Shown here in pieces: positions 16,411 through 24,194 of a stretch of 27,529 nucleotides of DNA; the stretch's first letter is position 1, and every line of letters begins with the position of its first letter. This DNA comes from Sulfurovum sp. (lineage in GTDB: Bacteria > Campylobacterota > Campylobacteria > Campylobacterales > Sulfurovaceae). Position numbers and translations under genes: made by a program. Location: assembly GCA_023955225.1 (NCBI GenBank), contig JAGSGJ010000028.1, positions 1 to 27,529 of the forward strand, given 5' to 3'. The notes beneath the pieces were generated by a model. That model did not search any database and was not told where the DNA came from. It worked only from the letters and a program-made list of their open reading frames with translations.

Positions 16411-18744
16411 CTATCTCAATTCCGCTTTACATTCTGATTCAAGAGCCATCATGATCTGACCCATCACTGTTTCTATATCACTGTCTTCAAGTGTTTTCTC
16501 CATAGATTGTATAAAGAAACGCACTGTAAGACTCTTTTTATCACCTAGCTTTTCATCTTCATAGATATCTACAGGATAAGTATCTTTAAGCATTGGAAGT
16601 TCCAGCGCATTCAGTACTTTAGCCACTTCATAGTAGTTCAAAGATTTATCTATCACAACCGATAGATCTTTATAAACCCCTTGGAACTTCGAGATAGGCG
16701 TTGCATTAATATGTGTAGGCAACAAGGCATCAAAATCAAGTTCCGCAATAAATGTCTCAGGTATACCAAAACTTTCCTGTACTGTTGGATGAAGTTTTGA
16801 GAGGAACCCACACACTTTACCCTCTACAATGATATTCGCAGATTGGTATGGGTGTATAAGACCATTCTCATACGTACAAGGCACCAGTTCAAAAGCACCG
16901 ACAACCGCACCTACTTTTTGGGTAAAAGAGGCAAAATCTATCATCTGTGGTTTCCCGGCGTTTCTTACATTTTCACCTTCAACCTGTCCTGAAAAGACAA
17001 AAGACATCACTTCACTCTGTTCTCTTTTGCCTCCAAACACTGCACCCATCTCAAAAAGAGGAATGGATTTTTTACTGTAACTCACATTACGCTTTACAGC
17101 ATTGAGTAAATTAACCAAGATCGTAGATCTAAGTGTATTGAGCTCTTCAGCTATAGGATTAGCCACTTCAAGTGCTTCATCTACCGTAGAAAAACCATAT
17201 TTTTCCAAAAGGGCTCTTTCAGAAAACACATAAGAGACATTTTCATAAAATGATACACCTACTGCACGGTTTTTAAACTCTTTTTTGAAGTGATATCTAT
17301 CGGTTGTATCATTAAGACGAGGCTTTTCCGAAAACACAAAAGGTTTGGCTTCGATGTTATTGATCCCTATGATACGTACGATCTCTTCCGAGATATCCTG
17401 GATATGTTTAATGTCATGTCTAAAGTGTGGTACCACAGCAGCGATAACATCATTACCCATAGAATTTATTTCAAACCCAAGTTTTTGAAGTATCGTTACG
17501 ATCTTCCCTATTTCAACATCCATACCGATGATAGAGGAGATCTCTTTTGCATCTACAATGACTGTTGCATTTTCTCTTTCAACATTCACATTCAATGAAC
17601 CTTCATAACAAGAGATATCTGTATAGCTATCCATCATAGAAGCTAAAAAAGAGAGACCAAAATAAAGATCCGGGTTGGCACCTCTGGATGTTTTATAGTA
17701 AAGGTCATCTGTTTTTAAAGAGGTGGTAGAGACAGCCTCAACTAAGGTATCCGGATTGATATAACTTGCCTCAACTAAAAGCTCTTTTGTATCATCGTTT
17801 GCTGTGGCTTCTGCTTCTTGATTGACACCTACCACAGAAAGTACTTTTTCATTCCCTAAAATTTCTATCATACCTTTTGCTTTTGCGACAGGATGCACAG
17901 AGATTTTGTTTTCACTGTTACGGAAAATTTTACTGTCATATGCACGCAATATAACACCTGTAGTGTGTGTTGCATACGCCAGCATACTTGCAAGTTTTCC
18001 TTCAGCTTCTACGCTTACCATCGCTAAACGTAACTGCACAAGGAAATTACTGGAAATATTTTCTATGGTTGACAGTTTATAATGCAGGTCTGCATCCATT
18101 TCACCTGAATGTCGTAGTTCAGCTTCTCTGGCGATACCAAGTTTTATCTTCTCTTTTTGTTTGTATTCAAAAGGTTTCATCTCGATGTCAAGTGCCGCGC
18201 TCAAGTCTCTTGCCACACCATAGATGCTAAGGCAGTCACCTCTGTTGGCTGTAAGTTCAAGCTCGATGATCGTATCTGCTACCTTCGCATAAGAGCCAAA
18301 CTCTTTACCTGCTTCAAGTTCACCGATACTTTCATCAAGGATCATGATCCCCTTACCTGTATCTGGCAAGCCCAGTTCAGAAGAGGCACAAACCATCCCT
18401 TCACTCTCAACACCACGAAGTTTCGCATGTTTAATGACAAAATCACCAGGAAGTACAGCACCTATCGTTGCTACTGCCACATACTCTGCATCCACAACAT
18501 TGGCTGCGCCACACACAATCTGTCTTGTTCCGCTTCCAACATCTATCTGACATACATTTAGTTTATCTGCATCAGGATGTTTTTCACAAGAGATGATCTT
18601 CCCTACAACTACTTTTTCAGCTATCTCAATTTGCGTAAGACTGTCAACTTCGAGTCCTATGGCATTAAACGTTTCATAAAGCTTCTCGTTAGATACCTTA
18701 CTAAGGTCTATAAATTCATTTAACCAACTTCTTGTTACTATCAT
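16411..18744 (-). CDS. pheT: Phenylalanyl-tRNA synthetase beta subunit
   Basis: Beta subunit of the alpha2-beta2 class II enzyme that charges tRNA-Phe. 777 residues, as expected for the bacterial long form. The order is an N-terminal EMAP-like tRNA-binding domain (VVVGKIISCEKHPDADKLNVC, about 45-65), B3/B4 editing region in the middle, B5 domain, a catalytic-like core, and the C-terminal anticodon-binding FDX-ACB domain (about 685-777, with FQGVYKDLSVVIDK). The ATG overlaps the pheS stop as ATGA, giving balanced subunit synthesis, and ispH follows 2 bp after the stop. Confidence 0.97.
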   Translation of the reverse strand: MIVTRSWLNEFIDLSKVSNEKLYETFNAIGLEVDSLTQIEIAEKVVVGKIISCEKHPDADKLNVCQIDVGSGTRQIVCGAANVVDAEYVAVATIGAVLPGDFVIKHAKLRGVESEGMVCASSELGLPDTGKGIMILDESIGELEAGKEFGSYAKVADTIIELELTANRGDCLSIYGVARDLSAALDIEMKPFEYKQKEKIKLGIAREAELRHSGEMDADLHYKLSTIENISSNFLVQLRLAMVSVEAEGKLASMLAYATHTTGVILRAYDSKIFRNSENKISVHPVAKAKGMIEILGNEKVLSVVGVNQEAEATANDDTKELLVEASYINPDTLVEAVSTTSLKTDDLYYKTSRGANPDLYFGLSFLASMMDSYTDISCYEGSLNVNVERENATVIVDAKEISSIIGMDVEIGKIVTILQKLGFEINSMGNDVIAAVVPHFRHDIKHIQDISEEIVRIIGINNIEAKPFVFSEKPRLNDTTDRYHFKKEFKNRAVGVSFYENVSYVFSERALLEKYGFSTVDEALEVANPIAEELNTLRSTILVNLLNAVKRNVSYSKKSIPLFEMGAVFGGKREQSEVMSFVFSGQVEGENVRNAGKPQMIDFASFTQKVGAVVGAFELVPCTYENGLIHPYQSANIIVEGKVCGFLSKLHPTVQESFGIPETFIAELDFDALLPTHINATPISKFQGVYKDLSVVIDKSLNYYEVAKVLNALELPMLKDTYPVDIYEDEKLGDKKSLTVRFFIQSMEKTLEDSDIETVMGQIMMALESECKAELR

Positions 18745-19733
18745 CTAAACTGCTCCAACAAACGAATATCACCTTCAAACAAAGATCTCAAATCAGGTAT
18801 TTTGTGCATAAGCATTGCAAAACGCTCTACACCCAACCCAAAGGCATAACCACTCACATCTTCATATCCCACTGCCTTAAAGACATTCGGATCGACGATT
18901 CCACATCCAAGTACTTCCAACCAACCTGTATGTGAACAGACTCTACATCCTTCACCTTCACAGAAGATACAAGAGATATCTACTTCAGCAGAAGGTTCGG
19001 TAAACGGGAAGAAACTTGGTCTAAATCGTACTTCAACATCTCCAAACATATATTGTAAGAAATCTGTCAATATAGACTTAAGATTTGCAAAACTCACTTT
19101 ACCCTTGTCATCTACCACAAGACCTTCTACCTGATGGAACATCGGTGTATGCGTGATATCATAATCGCGTCTAAACACTGTCCCTGGAGCGATCATGCGA
19201 ATAGGAGGTTTTGTTTCCAACATCGTACGTACTTGTACAGGAGAAGTATGGGTACGAAGTAAACCGCCATCTTTAAAATAAAAAGTATCTTGCATGTCAC
19301 GTGCAGGGTGGTACTTAGGAAGGTTAAGGGCTTCAAAGTTATGGAAGTCATCTTCTACCATAGGACCACTCTCAACAGCAAAGTTCAACGCCACAAAATA
19401 GTCAATGATCTTGTCCATTGTCTCCATCACCGGATGCAATGCACCTTTTTGCGCCAGAGTGCCATACAGTGAAACATCTATGGCTTCACTTTTAAGTACT
19501 TTTTCTATCTCTTCAGACTTAAGCACTTCGTAACGTGCATCAAAACTTGCTTGCAATGAGGCCTTACTTTTGTTCAGTCCCTCTGCAAATGCTTTTTTCT
19601 CTGGACCAGGTACATCTTTCATCTTAGCAAACTCCGCTGCTAAAACACCCTTCTTTCCAAAAAGCTCAACACGTACTTTTTCTAATGTTTCAAGCGAGTT
19701 AGCCTGAATTATCTTCTCTTCTAATTCTTTCAT
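18741..19733 (-). CDS. pheS: Phenylalanyl-tRNA synthetase alpha subunit
   Basis: Catalytic subunit: activates Phe and transfers it to tRNA-Phe. 330 residues with an N-terminal coiled-coil arm and class II core. Visible are KGALHPVMETMDKIIDYF, GPMVEDDFHNFEALN, HPARDMQDTFYF (motif 1/2 region), LRTHTSPVQVRTM, TVFRRDYDITHTPMFHQVEG and motif 3 GYAFGLGVERFAML. A CIFCEGEGCRVC cluster, common in bacterial PheS, may bind metal. First gene of the pheST-ispH-aroA transcript; AGAGG precedes the ATG by four bases. It diverges from hinT across 120 bp. Confidence 0.97.
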   Translation of the reverse strand: MKELEEKIIQANSLETLEKVRVELFGKKGVLAAEFAKMKDVPGPEKKAFAEGLNKSKASLQASFDARYEVLKSEEIEKVLKSEAIDVSLYGTLAQKGALHPVMETMDKIIDYFVALNFAVESGPMVEDDFHNFEALNLPKYHPARDMQDTFYFKDGGLLRTHTSPVQVRTMLETKPPIRMIAPGTVFRRDYDITHTPMFHQVEGLVVDDKGKVSFANLKSILTDFLQYMFGDVEVRFRPSFFPFTEPSAEVDISCIFCEGEGCRVCSHTGWLEVLGCGIVDPNVFKAVGYEDVSGYAFGLGVERFAMLMHKIPDLRSLFEGDIRLLEQFR

Positions 19734-19812
19734 AAAACCTCTATATCACTTCAGTAATTATTGTGATTTTATCCAAATGTTACTAATAATGGGATTTATT
19801 GGGTATTTTGTG

Positions 19813-19821
19813 TGTTATAAT
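19813..19821 (+). promoter_or_regulatory. Extended -10 promoter of hinT
   Basis: TG-T-TATAAT is a textbook extended -10, 32 bases before the hinT ATG; the leader contains AAAGGA 7 bases before the start. Confidence 0.75.
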
Positions 19822-19853
19822 CCACTCATAAAAGAATACAAAAGGACAAAATC

Positions 19854-20207
19854 ATGTGCATATTTTGCAAAATAGTAAACAAAGAGATCCCAAACAATAC
19901 CGTCCATGAGAGTGAACATTTTTTAGCATTTCATGACCTCCACCCTAAAGCACCAATACACATTCTCATCATACCTAAAGCACATGTAGATTGTTTTCAG
20001 GATGCCACACCGGAGACCATGGCAGGATTGACTGTTTTTGCACAGGAAGTAGCAACAAAAGTGGGTGTAGACAAGTCAGGGTACAGACTGGTAACAAACA
20101 ATGGTCAAGATGGAGGACAAGAGGTAGATCATCTCCATTTTCATATGTTAGGCGGAGCCAAACTTGCATGGGACCACACCCACGAAGATGCACACAAAAG
20201 TTTGTAA
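19854..20207 (+). CDS. hinT: HIT-family nucleotide phosphoramidase/hydrolase (HinT-like)
   Basis: Histidine-triad hydrolase acting on purine nucleoside phosphoramidates such as AMP-lysine. 117 residues, family-typical. The triad is H93-L-H95-F-H97 in DHLHFHMLGG. N-terminal C2-x-x-C5 (CIFC) with downstream His is the usual zinc-binding set. The C-terminal tail WDHTHEDAHKSL is rich in His. It diverges from pheS, the same neighbourhood as the HIT gene next to pheS in Helicobacter and Campylobacter. It has its own extended -10 promoter and AAAGGA ribosome-binding site; a weak hairpin follows. Confidence 0.95.
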   Translation: MCIFCKIVNKEIPNNTVHESEHFLAFHDLHPKAPIHILIIPKAHVDCFQDATPETMAGLTVFAQEVATKVGVDKSGYRLVTNNGQDGGQEVDHLHFHMLGGAKLAWDHTHEDAHKSL

Positions 20208-20245
20208 AAACTATTTATTTAATAGCCGATTCGATTCAAAATACT

Positions 20246-20267
20246 GCCTCATGACCTTACTTGAGGC
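20246..20267 (+). terminator. Weak hairpin after hinT
   Basis: GCCTCA, 10-base loop, TGAGGC, followed by GTTTCT and, further on, a run of seven T at 20284-20290. The stem is only 6 bp and the T-run is displaced. Confidence 0.4.
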
Positions 20268-20320
20268 GTTTCTACTCTCATCATTTTTTTAGAAAAAACG
20301 AAGAGAGAAACAACACTTCA

Positions 20321-20439
20321 AGTAAATCCCTAGTGCCAGTTCCAATAAAAAACTCTAAAATCCAATAAAATACACTACAAATTTTATAAGTAAAAGAGTA
20401 TGACAGAAAACCTTATAAAATATATAACTTTATAAGGTT
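20321..20439 (+). repeat. Left inverted repeat of the small-gene island (copy A)
   Basis: This arm is the diverged reverse complement of 21449-21570. Exact blocks are AATAAAAAACTCTAAAA (20344-20360) and GACAGAAAACC (20402-20412), each matched in inverted order in the right arm. The arm ends inside with a dyad: AACCTTATAAA (20409-20419), 9-base loop, TTTATAAGGTT (20429-20439). Nothing coding is seen in 20208-20515 apart from this. Confidence 0.75.
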
Positions 20440-20515
20440 ATATATTTTCAGGAAATTAAGAAATTATGTTAATTTAGATGCATATAGCATTTGAATGATT
20501 TGTTAGGAGTCATTA

Positions 20516-20920
20516 TTATAATATTCCCTTAATTTTTCCTACTAAAATCGGTGAAAATAAACTTACCAACAATACAAGGATAAATAAATCGCCTTGCATT
20601 ATATTAAACACTTGAAATAAATCAGACCATGTCTTTTCAGCCACGTAATAGCCAAATAAAAACTCAAATATAAGGGTCATTAATACCCATTGAACACCAA
20701 TTAAAAAGTAAGTTTGATAATCATTTTTACCGAATAGTTTAAAAGAGACATACGTGACCATGAAGATAATAATTGATAAAATAATTCCGCTAGTCGGTAG
20801 TGCAATATTTTGTCCAAAATTGGGTGTTAAAATACTTTCTCTAAATACACCATTTACCACAGCTAAAGTTGCTATGATAAACCAAATTGTACCTGTCTTA
20901 AGAAAAAGAATAAAAGACAT
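20516..20920 (-). CDS. Small four-helix membrane protein, unknown
   Basis: I do not recognise this 134-residue protein. Hydropathy by eye gives four TM segments at about 7-25, 42-63, 70-92 and 110-130. There is a short NGVFRE motif after TM1 and acidic/aromatic loops (YVAEKTWSDLFQ) between TM3 and TM4. No catalytic motif or cysteine is present, and there is no signal peptide separate from TM1. The ATG at 20920 has TTAGGAG with 6 bases spacing. The gene lies within the inverted-repeat island, and copy B of the dyad/promoter module is upstream. The region is more AT-rich by eye than the flanking housekeeping genes, which would suit later acquisition. Being intact with a good ribosome-binding site, it is probably expressed. 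Confidence 0.75.
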   Translation of the reverse strand: MSFILFLKTGTIWFIIATLAVVNGVFRESILTPNFGQNIALPTSGIILSIIIFMVTYVSFKLFGKNDYQTYFLIGVQWVLMTLIFEFLFGYYVAEKTWSDLFQVFNIMQGDLFILVLLVSLFSPILVGKIKGIL

Positions 20921-20985
20921 ACACGACTCCTAACTATTTATTAAATGAACAAAGTATCATTCTATTGTGATATTACAGTATTAAG

Positions 20986-21044
20986 AGTATATCAAAAATA
21001 TCTTCTTCTCAAAACCTTATAAAATATATAACTTTATGAGGTTT
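20986..21044 (-). promoter_or_regulatory. Dyad-plus-promoter module upstream of the 134-residue gene (copy B)
   Basis: Direct repeat of 21422-21480, 436 bp away. On the minus strand it reads as a dyad (AACCTCATAAA/TTTATAAGGTT around a 9-base loop, one mismatch) followed about 20 bases later by TG-A-TATACT, an extended -10. The ATG is about 66 bases beyond the -10. Confidence 0.55.
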
Positions 21045-21107
21045 CCATTACTCATTTAGAATAACTACCTACAGCTATAACAACAAAAATTTTCACAGGG
21101 GACAACT

Positions 21108-21374
21108 TTAGCTACTGCCTTTGTCTTTATTCTCTTTCAACGCCTTTTCGTAAAGTCTCTTATCTAATATGTTTAGAGGAATATACAGGATGATAGCTCC
21201 TAATGCTACATATCCTGAGAAAGGAGCCATATCAATCCATAAACTGCTCGATTCTCCACCTAGTACATCTTTAAGTGTATCAGCAAATGCAGCATAAGTT
21301 CCAAAGAGCATTACTACCAAGAGTAAGAGGCCCATGATATTCTTCCTGATCTTGTAGTTATGTAGATAATTCAT
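21108..21374 (-). CDS. Small two-helix membrane protein, unknown
   Basis: An 88-residue protein with no recognised family. A basic N-terminus (HNYKIRKN) leads into TM1 (about 13-31, ending in YAAFADT, which could also serve as a signal-peptide cleavage site). Next come a Gly/Ser/acid loop (LGGESSSLWIDMAPFSG), a second TM (about 54-70) and a charged Lys-rich tail. If TM1 is cleaved it would be a single-span protein with its tail in the cytoplasm. AGGACA precedes the ATG at 21374 by a normal distance. The upstream region holds copy C of the dyad/promoter module, the same module found before the neighbouring 134-residue gene, so both are likely under one control. Confidence 0.72.
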   Translation of the reverse strand: MNYLHNYKIRKNIMGLLLLVVMLFGTYAAFADTLKDVLGGESSSLWIDMAPFSGYVALGAIILYIPLNILDKRLYEKALKENKDKGSS

Positions 21375-21421
21375 GTTGTGTCCTGTTTTTTAAGTAAGTG
21401 ATTATATCCTTCGAAGATTCA

Positions 21422-21480
21422 AGTATATCAAAAATTTATTCTCATTAAAACCTTATAAAATATATAAATTTATAAGGTTT
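21422..21480 (-). promoter_or_regulatory. Dyad-plus-promoter module upstream of the 88-residue gene (copy C)
   Basis: On the minus strand: perfect dyad (AACCTTATAAA, 9-base loop, TTTATAAGGTT at 21449-21479) and then TG-A-TATACT, whose hexamer is at 21422-21427. AGTATATCAAAAAT (plus strand, 21422-21435) is identical to 20986-20999. The ATG lies 48 bases past the -10. Confidence 0.55.
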
Positions 21481-21570
21481 TCTGTCCTATTATTTATTGC
21501 TTCTAAAACTTGTAGCGTATTTCATTAGGTTTTAGAGTTTTTTATTAGCACTGTCACCTAGAGTAATTTC
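21449..21570 (-). repeat. Right inverted repeat of the small-gene island
   Basis: Diverged inverted match to 20321-20439, starting with the dyad and including GGTTTTCTGTC (21476-21486) and TTTTAGAGTTTTTTATT (21530-21546). It ends about 34 bp from the ABC-F stop codon. No target-site duplication is evident at the outer ends. Confidence 0.75.
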
Positions 21571-21603
21571 CTAAATGATAAATCTTAAATGCATAATAAT
21601 TAA

Positions 21604-23451
21604 TTACGCATCTATCTCCTCAAGTTTCAACTCATACTCAGCCACGATCTCATCATCTTTTTCCGTAGCTATCTCTAAACGTTCAAACAATGCATCTACT
21701 TCTTGCTGTACAAGCCCTACTTCACGTGAAAGCTCCATAATGGCAGAGTTGTCACCAGAGTTCGATGCTTTTTCAAGCTCTGCATTTTTCTCTGAGAGTT
21801 GTGCCTCTGCTACTTCAAGTTTTTCTTCACAGAGCTTTATCTCTGTAGTGTAAGGCTTACGTACAGCATTACGTTCCTGTGTCACCGCTTTACGTAGTTT
21901 TTTACGTTCTTTATGGTTGATCTTAGGTTTTTTCTTTTTAGGTGCTGCCCCTGCTTCTTCTTCCCATCCTATCTTCTCTAAAAAGTCAGCATACGTACCA
22001 TCAAAGTACTCCGCCCCACCCTTATGGAAGATGATAAGTGCATCTGCCAGTCTATGTAAAAGCATCTCAGAGTGCGTAACCATGATGAGTGAACCTTCAA
22101 ACTCATCTATCGCATCTGCCAGTGCATCGATGGACTGCATATCAAGGTGGTTTGTCGGCTCATCGAGGAACAACAGGTTTGCAGGAGTTCCTATAATTTT
22201 ACCCAACATTACACGACTGCGCTCTCCACCTGAGAGTACTTCTACCTTCTTGTCTCCCAATTCTCCTGAAAACATCATACGCCCAGCGATGTTCCGTGCC
22301 TGAGGGATACCAATCTCCTTACTCACAGAAGCGATCTCATCAACAATAGTAGACTTAACATTCAATCTTTCAATGTTTGTTTGTCCAAAGTGTGCAAACG
22401 TAGTAGAAGGATGAAAGTCAAGTTTACCCTGCTGAATTGGAAATTCACCTGCAATGTAGTTAAGCAATGTTGACTTACCCTTACCATTCTTACCGATGAT
22501 AGCCAAACGCTTACCCTTTTCCATAGCAAAAGTAACCCCCTGAAAAAGCGGTTCATCAGGATTGTATCCAAAGCCAAGATTCTCTGCACGGAAAATGACT
22601 TTCGCAGGTGTATCTTTGTAGTTAAATTTAAATGACAAAGTAGCATCATTTTTCAGGTCTTCCATCTCATCCATCTTATCCAGTTCTTTTTGCTTGGACT
22701 GAGCCAGTGCAGCCGTAGAGGCTCTAGCTTTGTTTCGCGCTACAAACTCTTCAAGCTCTTTACGCTTTTTATCTTGATTTGCCTTTGTTTTTTCATAGGT
22801 TTCATCTTCCATTTCAAGTGTAGAGTAGTACTTATAACTGTCTCCCGATACAATTCGAAGTCCTTTACGATGTACCCCCATTGTATGTGTTGACACAGAG
22901 TCCATAAAGTCTCTATCATGGGTAATTAGTATCACTTCACCTTCAAAGTCTTGGATGAATCCTTTAAGCCAACGTAAAGAAGGCAGGTCAAGGTAGTTCG
23001 TAGGTTCATCAAGGAGTAACATATTTGGTTCAGTGGCCAAAAGCTTCACAAGGTTGATACGTATCTGGTACCCACCCGAAAAACTCATCGGGTCTTTATC
23101 TAGATCTTCTTCTGAAAAACCAAGCCCAAAAAGAAGTTTTTCTATCTTGTAGAAGTTCCACTGCTCATCTTCAGGCAGAACCAAAGCACACTCTTCACGT
23201 ACTGTTTTTTCAGTAAATATAAGGTGCTGTCTCAACGTACCTATCATATAGTTTTTAGGAATGCTAACATCTCCAGAGTCATAACTCTCTTCACCAAGGA
23301 TGATCTTAAAAAGTGTAGATTTACCAGAACCATTACGTCCCACAAATCCTATCTTCTGGTTGCTTGCCAATTTAAGATTGACATCTTTAAAAAGGGATTG
23401 TCCCCCAAAACTTTTAGCGAGGTTTGTAAGTTGTATCATTTGTGTATCCAT
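21604..23451 (-). CDS. ABC-F family ATPase (ribosome-associated type)
   Basis: Soluble tandem-ATPase protein of the Uup/YheS/EttA group, which act on the ribosome E site or on stalled ribosomes; exact subtype not resolved. 615 residues. NBD1: Walker A GRNGSGKST (about 38-46), signature SFSGGYQIR, Walker B MLLLDEPTNYLD. A charged helical linker (about 220-280, KKRKELEEFVARNKARAST) corresponds to the P-site tRNA-interaction motif. NBD2: GKNGKGKST, LSGGERSRV, LFLDEPTNHLD. The C-terminus has a Lys-rich stretch (KKKKPKINHKERKKLRK) then a coiled coil, as in Uup/YheS. No TM segments, so not a transporter. TATAAT at 23470-23475 is only 19 bases before the ATG and no good ribosome-binding site precedes it; Met5 is an alternative start. 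Confidence 0.93.
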   Translation of the reverse strand: MDTQMIQLTNLAKSFGGQSLFKDVNLKLASNQKIGFVGRNGSGKSTLFKIILGEESYDSGDVSIPKNYMIGTLRQHLIFTEKTVREECALVLPEDEQWNFYKIEKLLFGLGFSEEDLDKDPMSFSGGYQIRINLVKLLATEPNMLLLDEPTNYLDLPSLRWLKGFIQDFEGEVILITHDRDFMDSVSTHTMGVHRKGLRIVSGDSYKYYSTLEMEDETYEKTKANQDKKRKELEEFVARNKARASTAALAQSKQKELDKMDEMEDLKNDATLSFKFNYKDTPAKVIFRAENLGFGYNPDEPLFQGVTFAMEKGKRLAIIGKNGKGKSTLLNYIAGEFPIQQGKLDFHPSTTFAHFGQTNIERLNVKSTIVDEIASVSKEIGIPQARNIAGRMMFSGELGDKKVEVLSGGERSRVMLGKIIGTPANLLFLDEPTNHLDMQSIDALADAIDEFEGSLIMVTHSEMLLHRLADALIIFHKGGAEYFDGTYADFLEKIGWEEEAGAAPKKKKPKINHKERKKLRKAVTQERNAVRKPYTTEIKLCEEKLEVAEAQLSEKNAELEKASNSGDNSAIMELSREVGLVQQEVDALFERLEIATEKDDEIVAEYELKLEEIDA

Positions 23452-23469
23452 GTATGGGAAATTTTTGCA

Positions 23470-23475
23470 ATTATA
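23470..23475 (-). promoter_or_regulatory. -10 element of the ABC-F gene
   Basis: TATAAT on the minus strand, 19 bases before the ATG at 23451. This implies a leader of only about 12 nt, without a Shine-Dalgarno match. Confidence 0.5.
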
Positions 23476-23512
23476 GCCAAAAGTCTATTAGTTCATCTTC
23501 TAATTATCATAA

Positions 23513-23542
23513 CCCGTCATCCTCATACTTGATACGGGGATC
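23513..23542. repeat. REP-like palindromic element
   Basis: The intergenic segment begins CCCGTCATCCTCATACTT and ends GATACGGGGATC. ATCCTCATA and ATACGGGGAT pair with G-U tolerance around CTTG, making a stem-loop. The GTCATCCT...GGATC frame matches a style of short palindromic repeat I know from several bacterial genomes; copy number here is unknown. No gene covers it. Confidence 0.45.
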
Positions 23543-23605
23543 AAAAATGTATAGATATCTGTTCTAAGTAATGTATATAACATATGTTTGAAAGTATTAT
23601 CATTC

Positions 23606-23611
23606 TATAAT
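23606..23611 (+). promoter_or_regulatory. -10 element of the 68-residue protein gene
   Basis: TATAAT 31 bases before the ATG at 23643. The leader has AAAGGA 7 bases before the start. Confidence 0.65.
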
Positions 23612-23642
23612 GAACATAGAAAATCTTCACAAAGGATACAAA

Positions 23643-23849
23643 ATGAGCGGCAGTAACTTAAAACACTTAGAAAAAATCAAAGACAGCATTGACAGATCAG
23701 ACACACTCACAGAAGAAGAGAAAAGTGACTCGGTAAAACGTATCGAAGAGTGGTACAGAGAAGATATGGCCTCGGGCACTTTCATGCAAGAGTTAAGTGA
23801 ACTTTCACCTACGATCAAAGCACTGCTTGCAGAACTTGGGCTTATCTAA
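23643..23849 (+). CDS. Small acidic helical protein, unknown
   Basis: 68 residues, cytoplasmic, not recognised. The ATG at 23643 is chosen because AAAGGA lies 7 bases upstream and a TATAAT 31 bases upstream; an earlier in-frame ATG at 23610 overlaps the -10 and cannot be used. The sequence is mostly charged helix (LKHLEKIKDSIDRSDTLTEEEKSDSVKRIEEWYRED) then a hydrophobic C-terminal helix (SPTIKALLAELGLI). No cysteines, no membrane segment. It converges with the 69-residue gene, sharing a hairpin. Confidence 0.72.
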   Translation: MSGSNLKHLEKIKDSIDRSDTLTEEEKSDSVKRIEEWYREDMASGTFMQELSELSPTIKALLAELGLI

Positions 23850-23862
23850 AAATATATGGCCC

Positions 23863-23885
23863 TCTGCTCTTAACTAAAGAGCAGA
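23863..23885. terminator. Hairpin between two convergent small genes
   Basis: TCTGCTCTT, loop AACTA, AAGAGCAGA: perfect 9-bp stem, 14 bases after the plus-strand stop and 22 bases after the minus-strand stop. T-runs are weak on both sides (TATATTTTT further on, minus strand). Confidence 0.6.
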
Positions 23886-23906
23886 ATGTTAAAACTTCAT
23901 AAAGAA

Positions 23907-24116
23907 CTAATAGTCTTTAAATTTACCCGCATCCAATTTTGCCTTTAAATCATCAAGTGCCTCTTGCATAATATCTATGATCATTTTACCAGCAAGCTCA
24001 TCATCTGCTTCCGGTACATCCCAATCAGTGATCTTCATATTGAGCTTAAAAACGCCATTGACTTCGGAGATGATCTCATTTTTTCTTCTTAAAATATCTT
24101 GTTCTACAGGATTCAT
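23907..24116 (-). CDS. Small acidic protein, unknown
   Basis: 69 residues, no family recognised. The ATG at 24116 has AAAGGA with about 6 bases spacing, and the reading frame uses ordinary codons for the region, supporting a real gene. Predicted features: an amphipathic N-terminal helix (VEQDILRRKNEIISEV), a likely beta strand pair (GVFKLNMKITDWDVPEA), and a C-terminal helix rich in Asp/Lys (AGKMIIDIMQEALDDLKAKL). Soluble, no cysteine, no signal. It converges with the 68-residue gene, and the next gene diverges from it 92 bp upstream. Confidence 0.7.
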   Translation of the reverse strand: MNPVEQDILRRKNEIISEVNGVFKLNMKITDWDVPEADDELAGKMIIDIMQEALDDLKAKLDAGKFKDY

Positions 24117-24194
24117 AATTTTCCTTTTCTATGCTATGTATAAAGATTATCATACTCCCATAACAGTAAAAAGTTTCTGAAGAATCCAAAAATG

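Noticed and set aside
18157..18561. Plus-strand open frame of 134 codons inside pheT
   Set aside because: Antisense to the conserved tRNA-binding domain of pheT; no ribosome-binding site or recognisable protein features.
20409..21480. Dyads around the small genes as integron attC sites with gene cassettes
   Set aside because: No paired GTTRRRY/RYYYAAC core boxes at attC spacing, the arms are inverted rather than all direct, and no integrase is present.
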